From NCBI GenBank assembly GCA_964372215.1, contig CAYJQC010000067.1, positions 1-7,970 on the forward strand: a stretch of 7,970 nt of DNA. The letters run 5' to 3'. Below the pieces are notes generated by a model. It worked only from the letters and a program-made list of their open reading frames with translations. It had not been told where the DNA came from and ran no database searches. Positions 1-7,970 of the stretch are shown piece after piece. This DNA comes from DAIMFL01 sp964372215. Its GTDB lineage: Bacteria > Pseudomonadota > Alphaproteobacteria > Dongiales > Dongiaceae. The number at the start of each line of letters is the position of its first letter. Position 1 is the first letter of the stretch. The position numbers were made by a program, and so were the translations under genes.

Positions 1-1867
<1,867 letters not shown>

Positions 1868-1873
1868 GAACGA

Positions 1874-1877
1874 TCCT
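1874..1877 (-). promoter_or_regulatory. carB ribosome-binding site
   Basis: On the minus strand AGGA stands six bases before the carB ATG. It lies between the start codon and the left repeat of the DUF559 cassette, which ends 38 bases upstream of carB, so the cassette leaves carB translation signals intact. Confidence 0.7.
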
Positions 1878-1905
1878 GCGTGTGGCCGATGGGCGCTCGA
1901 ATCTT

Positions 1906-1940
1906 CCTCCCCCCTTGTGGGGGAGGGTTGGGGTGGGGGG
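1906..1940. repeat. Left copy of 35-bp G/C-tract palindromic repeat
   Basis: The repeat starts with an imperfect palindrome, CCTCCCCC and GGGGGAGG around a CTTGT loop, and continues as a G-tract tail ending in six Gs. It is the inverted counterpart of 2311-2345; the only differences are two adjacent bases in the tail (TG here, CA in the other copy). Repeats of this look are scattered through many alphaproteobacterial genomes and, when translated by accident, give peptides such as PTPTLPHKGGG. That statement is from general recollection, not a search. Confidence 0.85.
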
Positions 1941-1944
1941 TGCG

Positions 1945-2274
1945 TCAGGCGCGAAGTGCGGCGCGGATCGTCTCGACGACGCCATCGGCGTTCTGCAGCA
2001 CGTCGTTGTTCCAGAAGCGCAGAACACGGAACCCTTCGTTCTCAAGCCAAAGCGTGCGCTCTGCATCTTCCTGCGCGCGCTCCGCATGCTGGCCGCCATC
2101 GACTTCGACGATGAGCCGCCGCTCAACGCACACGAAGTCGGCGACGTAGCGCCCGAGCGGCGATTGGCGTCGGAAGCGATGGCCGTCCAGCTGTCTGAAC
2201 CGGAGATGGCGCCATAGACGACGCTCAGCCAAGGTGGCGTCTCGTCTGAGAACGCGCGCAATGGTTGTTCCCAT
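1945..2274 (-). CDS. DUF559 domain endonuclease-like protein
   Basis: This 109-residue protein belongs to the DUF559 family, which has the Vsr/MutH-like PD-(D/E)XK nuclease fold. An N-terminal helix with LAERRLW (residues 15-21) is followed by FRRQSPLGRYVADF, then ERRLIVEVDGGQH, and later GFRVLRFWNNDVL (81-93). D46 and the E57-x-D59 pair are the likely metal-binding residues, and H63 may assist. The length is typical of stand-alone family members. The ATG gives the N-terminus expected for the family, although no Shine-Dalgarno sequence precedes it. It has no promoter of its own that I can see and would be read through from carA. Its codons include AGA, CGA, ACA, GGA and CTA, which look rarer in the neighbours, consistent with transfer. 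The biological role of the family is not established; DNA cleavage or nicking is inferred from the fold. Confidence 0.88.
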   Translation of the reverse strand: MGTTIARVLRRDATLAERRLWRHLRFRQLDGHRFRRQSPLGRYVADFVCVERRLIVEVDGGQHAERAQEDAERTLWLENEGFRVLRFWNNDVLQNADGVVETIRAALRA

Positions 2275-2310
2275 GTCGCGAGAATACCGGCGAGCCTCTT
2301 CTGGCGGCTA

Positions 2311-2345
2311 CCCCCCACCCTGACCCTCCCCCACAAGGGGGGAGG
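2311..2345. repeat. Right copy of 35-bp G/C-tract palindromic repeat
   Basis: This is the inverted counterpart of 1906-1940, matching it at 33 of 35 positions. On the minus strand, the sense strand for carAB, it has the same CCTCCCCC / GGGGGAGG palindrome followed by a G-rich tail. It lies between the carA stop codon and the DUF559 start. Neither copy is followed by a T-tract on the sense strand, so neither resembles an intrinsic terminator. Confidence 0.85.
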
Positions 2346-2386
2346 GGATTTCGTCGCGGTCGCCATCGAATGCGCCACGTCCCCCG

Positions 2387-3604
<1,218 letters not shown>

Positions 3605-3680
3605 CGGCGAGATCCTCGAGGGAGGCGGCGGGCCGGGGAAGTGGGCGCGGCGACGCGGTGGCGGACGCGCGCGGCGCGCG

Positions 3681-3690
3681 GCAAATTTGC
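3681..3690. promoter_or_regulatory. Perfect 10-bp palindrome at the carA transcription start, possible operator
   Basis: GCAAATTTGC is a perfect palindrome placed 3-13 bases downstream of the carA -10 element, covering the predicted transcription start. A dimeric repressor bound here would block carA. The placement is seen directly; operator function is inference, and a 10-bp palindrome can occur by chance. Confidence 0.3.
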
Positions 3691-3693
3691 GGG

Positions 3694-3722
3694 TTGATAC
3701 GGGAAAGCGGGCCCGGCGTCAA
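3694..3722 (-). promoter_or_regulatory. Sigma-70-type promoter of carA
   Basis: On the minus strand TTGACG (3717-3722) and TATCAA (3694-3699) are separated by exactly 17 bases, matching the primary-sigma consensus at five of six and four of six positions. Transcription would start near 3687, giving a leader of about 83 bases before the carA ATG. An A+T-rich patch (about 3737-3765) lies upstream of the -35 and could act like an UP element. No antiterminator or leader peptide was recognised in the leader. Confidence 0.65.
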
Positions 3723-3780
3723 GCCGAAGTTGGGGAATTTTGTAGATGTAAAACAACGATTTAGGCGACGCGGGCGGAAA

Positions 3781-3809
3781 TTGCGCCAAGCCCTGGAATC
3801 CGCTAACGT
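3781..3809 (+). promoter_or_regulatory. Candidate promoter of yqeY(-dnaG-rpoD)
   Basis: TTGCGC (3781-3786) and TAACGT (3804-3809) are separated by 17 bases, which would start transcription near 3816, about 24 bases before yqeY. The elements match the consensus only moderately, so this is the best candidate in the gap rather than a firm call. Confidence 0.35.
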
Positions 3810-3828
3810 TCCGCCCCTCCACAGCCTA

Positions 3829-3835
3829 CGGAGGT
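3829..3835 (+). promoter_or_regulatory. Strong Shine-Dalgarno of yqeY
   Basis: CGGAGGT ends four bases before the yqeY ATG. It is one of the strongest ribosome-binding sites in the window and fixes the yqeY start. Confidence 0.8.
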
Positions 3836-3839
3836 TGCC

Positions 3840-4298
3840 ATGGCGCTGCGCGCCCGCCTGAACGACGAGCTCAAGATCTCGATGAAGGCGAAGGACCCGC
3901 GGGCCACCTCGACCCTGCGCCTGATCCTTGCCGCCTTGAAGGACCGCGACATTGCCGCCCGCGACCGCGGTGTCACCGACGGCATCGGCGAGGACGAAAT
4001 CGTCGAGATGATGCAGAAGATGGTGCGTCAGCGCCGCGAGAGCATCGACCTCTACGAGAAGGGCAACCGCCAGGAGCTCGCCCAGCAGGAGGCGGAGGAA
4101 ATCGCGGTCATCGAGCGCTTCCTGCCCAAGCAGCTCTCCGACGACGAGATGCGGGAGGCGGTCGAGTCGACGATCGCCGAGATCGGCGCGTCCAGCATCA
4201 AGGACATGGGCAAGGTCATGGGCGCGCTGAAGGCGAGCTACGCCGGGCGCATGGATTTCGGCAAGGCCGGCGGGCTGGTGAAGCAGAAGCTCGGCTGA
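3840..4298 (+). CDS. yqeY: GatB/YqeY domain-containing protein
   Basis: This small soluble protein of 152 residues is homologous to the C-terminal tail domain of GatB, the tRNA-binding part of the Asp/Glu-tRNA amidotransferase. YqeY proteins stand alone and their cellular role is not settled; an effect on tRNA or translation is suspected from the homology. Visible family features are an N-terminal helical pair (MALRARLNDELKISMKAKD, then STLRLILAALKDRDI), the QRRESIDLYEKGNRQELAQQ segment (about 61-80), IERFLPKQLSDDEM (about 91-104) and a C-terminal half with IKDMGKVMGALKASYAGRMD near residues 120-139. Length is typical. The start is set by a strong Shine-Dalgarno. It is the first gene of the rightward group and sits where rpsU lies in the enteric rpsU-dnaG-rpoD operon. 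The dnaG start follows after 242 bases. Confidence 0.95.
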   Translation: MALRARLNDELKISMKAKDPRATSTLRLILAALKDRDIAARDRGVTDGIGEDEIVEMMQKMVRQRRESIDLYEKGNRQELAQQEAEEIAVIERFLPKQLSDDEMREAVESTIAEIGASSIKDMGKVMGALKASYAGRMDFGKAGGLVKQKLG

Positions 4299-4390
4299 CG
4301 TACCGCCGCCTGGCGTGCGAGGCGTTTGAGTCGCGCTCCGCCTGCCGTCCTGTTATCTTGGCCAAGCTTGGTCTGCGGCTCGCGCGCGCC

Positions 4391-4453
4391 GGCCCTCATG
4401 CTTCGACAAGCTCGGCATGAGGGCCTCATCCTGAGCCTGTCGAAGGGTGAGGC
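4391..4453. repeat. Pair of inverted REP-like palindromes
   Basis: Two hairpin units lie head to head in the yqeY-dnaG gap. Unit 1 has a perfect 11-bp stem (GGCCCTCATGC at 4391-4401 with its complement at 4415-4425) around a 13-base loop. Unit 2 (4423-4431 with 4445-4453) pairs 8 of 9. The reverse complement of 4424-4453 matches 4393-4422 at 24 of 30 positions, including the shared TTCGACA core, so the two are inverted copies of one repeat. Such TTCGACA-core palindromes are dispersed in many alphaproteobacterial genomes (recollection, not searched). It is probably a non-autonomous element or an mRNA-stabilising structure; nothing else was recognised in the surrounding 242-base gap. Confidence 0.75.
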
Positions 4454-4540
4454 CCGCGTGGTCAAGGGCGGTCGCATCTGTCGGGCTGGACGGCGCGCGG
4501 CTTCCGGGACCGCCCGCAACCGCCTGGCGTGAACAGTGGC

Positions 4541-6418
4541 ATGGCGTTTCCGCCGCAATTCCTCGATGAGCTCCGCAACCGCCTGTCGATCGCCGAGGTG
4601 ATCCAGCGCCGGGTGCGGCTGCAGAAGCGCGGTCGCGAGTTCATGGGGCTGTGCCCGTTCCACAACGAGAAGACCCCGTCCTTCACGGTAAGCGAGGAAA
4701 AGGGCTTCTTCCATTGCTTCGGCTGCGGCGCCCATGGCGACGTGGTCGGCTTCGTCATGCGCGCCGAGGGCCTGTCGTTCCCGGAGGCGGTGGAACGGCT
4801 GGCCGACCAGGCCGGGCTGCAGGTGCCGAAGGCGACTCCGGAGGAGCGCCAGCGGGCCGAACGCCAGGCGACCCTGCTCGGGGTGATGGAGGCCGCCGCG
4901 GTCTGGTTCGAGCAGCAGCTCGCCGGCGCCGGCGGCCGGCAGGCCGGCGCGTATCTCGACAGCCGCGGGCTGGCGGAGGCGACGATCGCGCGCTTCCGCC
5001 TGGGCTGGGCGCCCGACTCGCGCAATGCGCTGCGCTCGGCCCTGCTCGAGCAGGGCTTCCCCGAGGCCCTGGCCCTGGAGGCCGGCCTGGTCATCCGCCC
5101 GGAGTCGGGGGGCGATTCCTATGACCGCTTCCGCGGCCGGGTGATGTTCCCGATCGCCGACCGGCGCGGCCGGGTGATCGCCTTCGGCGGCCGCATCCTC
5201 GACGACGGCCAGCCGAAGTACCTGAATTCCCCGGAAACCCCGCTGTTCCACAAGGGCCGGGTGCTCTACGGCCTGGCCCAGGCCCTGAAGGCGGCCCGGG
5301 ACGCCGGCGAGGTGGTGGTGGCCGAGGGCTACATGGACGTGATCGCCCTGGCCCAGGCCGGCATCACCCAGGCGGTGGCGCCGCTCGGCACCGCGCTGAC
5401 CGAGGAGCAGATGGCCGAGCTGTGGCGGCTGGCGCCCGAGCCGATCCTGTGCTTCGACGGCGATGCCGCCGGCCAGCGCGCCGCGGCGCGGGCGGCCGAC
5501 CGCGCCCTGGCCCTGCTGAAGCCCGGCCATTCCTTCCGATTCGCCCTGCTGCCGGCCGGCGAGGACCCGGACAGCCTGGTCCGGCACGGCGGCGCCGCGG
5601 CGATTCGCGATATCCTAGATGCGGCCCGGCCCCTGGCGGATCTGCTGTGGGAGGCGGAAACCCTGGGCCGCAGCCTGGATACGCCGGAGCGCCGATCCGG
5701 GCTCCGGGAGTCGATCCGCGAGCGGATCGGCCGCATTGCCGACCGCCTCGTGGCCGAGGACTACCGGCTGGAGATGGCGCGCCGCCTGGCCCAGGCCTTC
5801 GGCGGCGGGCCGGCGGCTGGACAGCGCGGCGCTAAGCAACCATTTACCAAATCGGCCCAAGGTCGCCGGGGATTTCCGCCCGCAGCCGCGACGCTGGGCG
5901 GCGAGGCGGCGCGCCGCGGCGTGCCGGGGCCGGAGCGGCAGCAACTGACGCTGGTGCTGGCGACGGTGATCAACCACCCGGCCTTGCTGTACCGCCACGC
6001 CGAGGAGCTGGCCGAGATGCCGGCGCTGGCCGGGGACCTGGACGGGCTGCGCCGCGTCCTGGTGGATCTGGCGGCAGGCCACCTCGATCTTGATTCGGAA
6101 GCAGTCAGAGACCACTTGTCGCAGCAGGGCTTTTCGGGAATGCTAAGCGCCCTTTTGGGCGGGACCAGGACAATCGGCTTTGTGGATCCGAGAGCTTCCC
6201 TCGAGCAGGCGGAAGAAGGTCTCGCGCATGTCTTTGGCTTGATGCGGGAGAGCGAGGCGAAGCGCGAGACCGCGGTGGCGGCCCAGCGCTTGGCGGAAGA
6301 ATTGACGCCGGAGGCCCTGGCCCGCTTCGAAGCGCGGCAGAGGGTCGTCCAGCATGGCGAGAGCCGCCGGCGGGATTTCGACCGCGACGGGCCGCTCGCC
6401 GCCAGAACGAAGCGATAG
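4541..6418 (+). CDS. dnaG: DNA primase
   Basis: DnaG synthesises the RNA primers for replication and works with the DnaB helicase at the fork. The 625-residue protein has an N-terminal CHC2 zinc-binding domain (C38, H41, C59, C62; CPFHNEKTPSF and HCFGCGAHGD). The catalytic core follows, with YLNSPETPLFHKG (about 227-239). In the Toprim fold, E262 and D266 lie in EGYMD, D306 and D308 in FDGDAAG, and D342 and D344 in GEDPDSL. A basic, low-conservation linker (about 420-460) leads to a C-terminal helical domain expected to contact DnaB. The length is normal. I chose ATG 4541 because family members begin close to MAFPPQFLDELR; an in-frame GTG at 4529 would add four residues. Neither start has a good Shine-Dalgarno, which suggests inefficient initiation. 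rpoD follows after 84 bases. Confidence 0.97.
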   Translation: MAFPPQFLDELRNRLSIAEVIQRRVRLQKRGREFMGLCPFHNEKTPSFTVSEEKGFFHCFGCGAHGDVVGFVMRAEGLSFPEAVERLADQAGLQVPKATPEERQRAERQATLLGVMEAAAVWFEQQLAGAGGRQAGAYLDSRGLAEATIARFRLGWAPDSRNALRSALLEQGFPEALALEAGLVIRPESGGDSYDRFRGRVMFPIADRRGRVIAFGGRILDDGQPKYLNSPETPLFHKGRVLYGLAQALKAARDAGEVVVAEGYMDVIALAQAGITQAVAPLGTALTEEQMAELWRLAPEPILCFDGDAAGQRAAARAADRALALLKPGHSFRFALLPAGEDPDSLVRHGGAAAIRDILDAARPLADLLWEAETLGRSLDTPERRSGLRESIRERIGRIADRLVAEDYRLEMARRLAQAFGGGPAAGQRGAKQPFTKSAQGRRGFPPAAATLGGEAARRGVPGPERQQLTLVLATVINHPALLYRHAEELAEMPALAGDLDGLRRVLVDLAAGHLDLDSEAVRDHLSQQGFSGMLSALLGGTRTIGFVDPRASLEQAEEGLAHVFGLMRESEAKRETAVAAQRLAEELTPEALARFEARQRVVQHGESRRRDFDRDGPLAARTKR

Positions 6419-6432
6419 TCTATCGACCCTGC

Positions 6433-6486
6433 GCCCGGGGCGCCGGCGCCGAACGGCGCGGTGTGCCCGGGCCTGAACGTTTTTTT
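6433..6486 (+). terminator. G+C-rich hairpin plus T-tract before rpoD, possible partial terminator or attenuator
   Basis: GCCCGGG (6433-6439) pairs perfectly with CCCGGGC (6466-6472), and inner G+C-rich segments can pair further. Seven Ts follow at 6480-6486. The T-tract begins seven bases after the stem, farther than in a canonical intrinsic terminator, and lies just before the rpoD Shine-Dalgarno. It could lower rpoD read-through from dnaG, serve as an RNA-processing site, or simply be chance in a high G+C gap. Confidence 0.35.
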
Positions 6487-6502
6487 CGGAGCGGAATTGC
6501 GC

Positions 6503-7970
<1,468 letters not shown>

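Larger units (their letters stand above)
1906..2345 (-). mobile_element. Putative repeat-bounded DUF559 cassette between carA and carB
   Basis: Two 35-bp repeats in inverted orientation (1906-1940 and 2311-2345) enclose one gene and almost nothing else. The DUF559 stop codon lies four bases from the left repeat, and the start is 36 bases from the right repeat. The cassette begins 41 bases after the carA stop and ends 38 bases before carB, so both flanking genes and the carB ribosome-binding site are complete. About 30 of the 109 DUF559 sense codons end in A or T (hand count), visibly more than in carA or dnaG. No clear target-site duplication is seen: the outer flanks read gaatctt on the left and ggatttc on the right. 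No transposase is present. Calling it mobile is an inference from the symmetrical repeats, the codon use and its position inside a normally compact operon. Confidence 0.55.

Noticed and set aside
1906..1940. Palindromic repeat as a transcription terminator between DUF559 and carB
   Set aside because: The stem is strong but no T-tract follows on the minus strand, and carB would need read-through from carA.
3605..3693. Possible pyrimidine-type attenuator in the carA leader
   Set aside because: The leader is short and G+C-rich, with no T-tract terminator, leader peptide or recognisable PyrR-binding motif.
4326..4356. TTGAGT and TGTTAT as a promoter for dnaG
   Set aside because: The spacing is 19 bases and the -10 match is poor, so it is not better than chance.
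4362..4371. Perfect palindrome CCAAGCTTGG in the yqeY-dnaG gap
   Set aside because: It is an isolated 10-bp palindrome with no promoter or T-tract beside it, so there is too little to assign a function.
4238..5587. 449-codon antisense frame opposite dnaG
   Set aside because: It is opposite the zinc-binding and Toprim motifs of dnaG and is rich in Arg, Gly, Gln and His with no family signature. It also translates the REP-like repeat (FDRLRMR).

Overview
The window is a G+C-rich housekeeping region of what looks like an alphaproteobacterium, perhaps of the Rhodospirillales. The class is inferred from the gene order (carB-carA diverging from yqeY-dnaG-rpoD), the style of the RpoD and DnaG sequences and two families of dispersed palindromic repeats. 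Genus and species cannot be read from it.

Left half, minus strand: carA (small, glutamine-hydrolysing subunit of carbamoyl-phosphate synthetase) is transcribed leftwards from a good sigma-70-type promoter, followed by carB (large subunit), which runs off the left edge after 622 codons. The two genes are separated by 518 bp. Most of that gap is a 440-bp cassette: a 109-residue DUF559 / Vsr-like PD-(D/E)XK endonuclease gene enclosed by two 35-bp G/C-tract palindromic repeats in inverted orientation (33 of 35 positions identical). The cassette looks inserted into an otherwise ordinary carAB operon and is the most interesting part of the window.

Right half, plus strand: yqeY (GatB/YqeY-domain protein), dnaG (primase) and rpoD (primary sigma factor, 489 codons before the right edge) form a version of the macromolecular-synthesis operon, with yqeY where enteric bacteria have rpsU. 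The yqeY-dnaG gap holds a pair of inverted REP-like hairpins. The dnaG-rpoD gap holds a G+C-rich hairpin and a T-tract just before the rpoD ribosome-binding site.

The carA-yqeY gap is a divergent control region. It has a well-formed carA promoter, a perfect palindrome at the expected carA transcription start, an A+T-rich patch upstream and a weaker candidate yqeY promoter. No tRNA, rRNA, CRISPR array, transposase or integrase was found. The long open frames antisense to dnaG, rpoD, carA and carB are by-products of the high G+C content.
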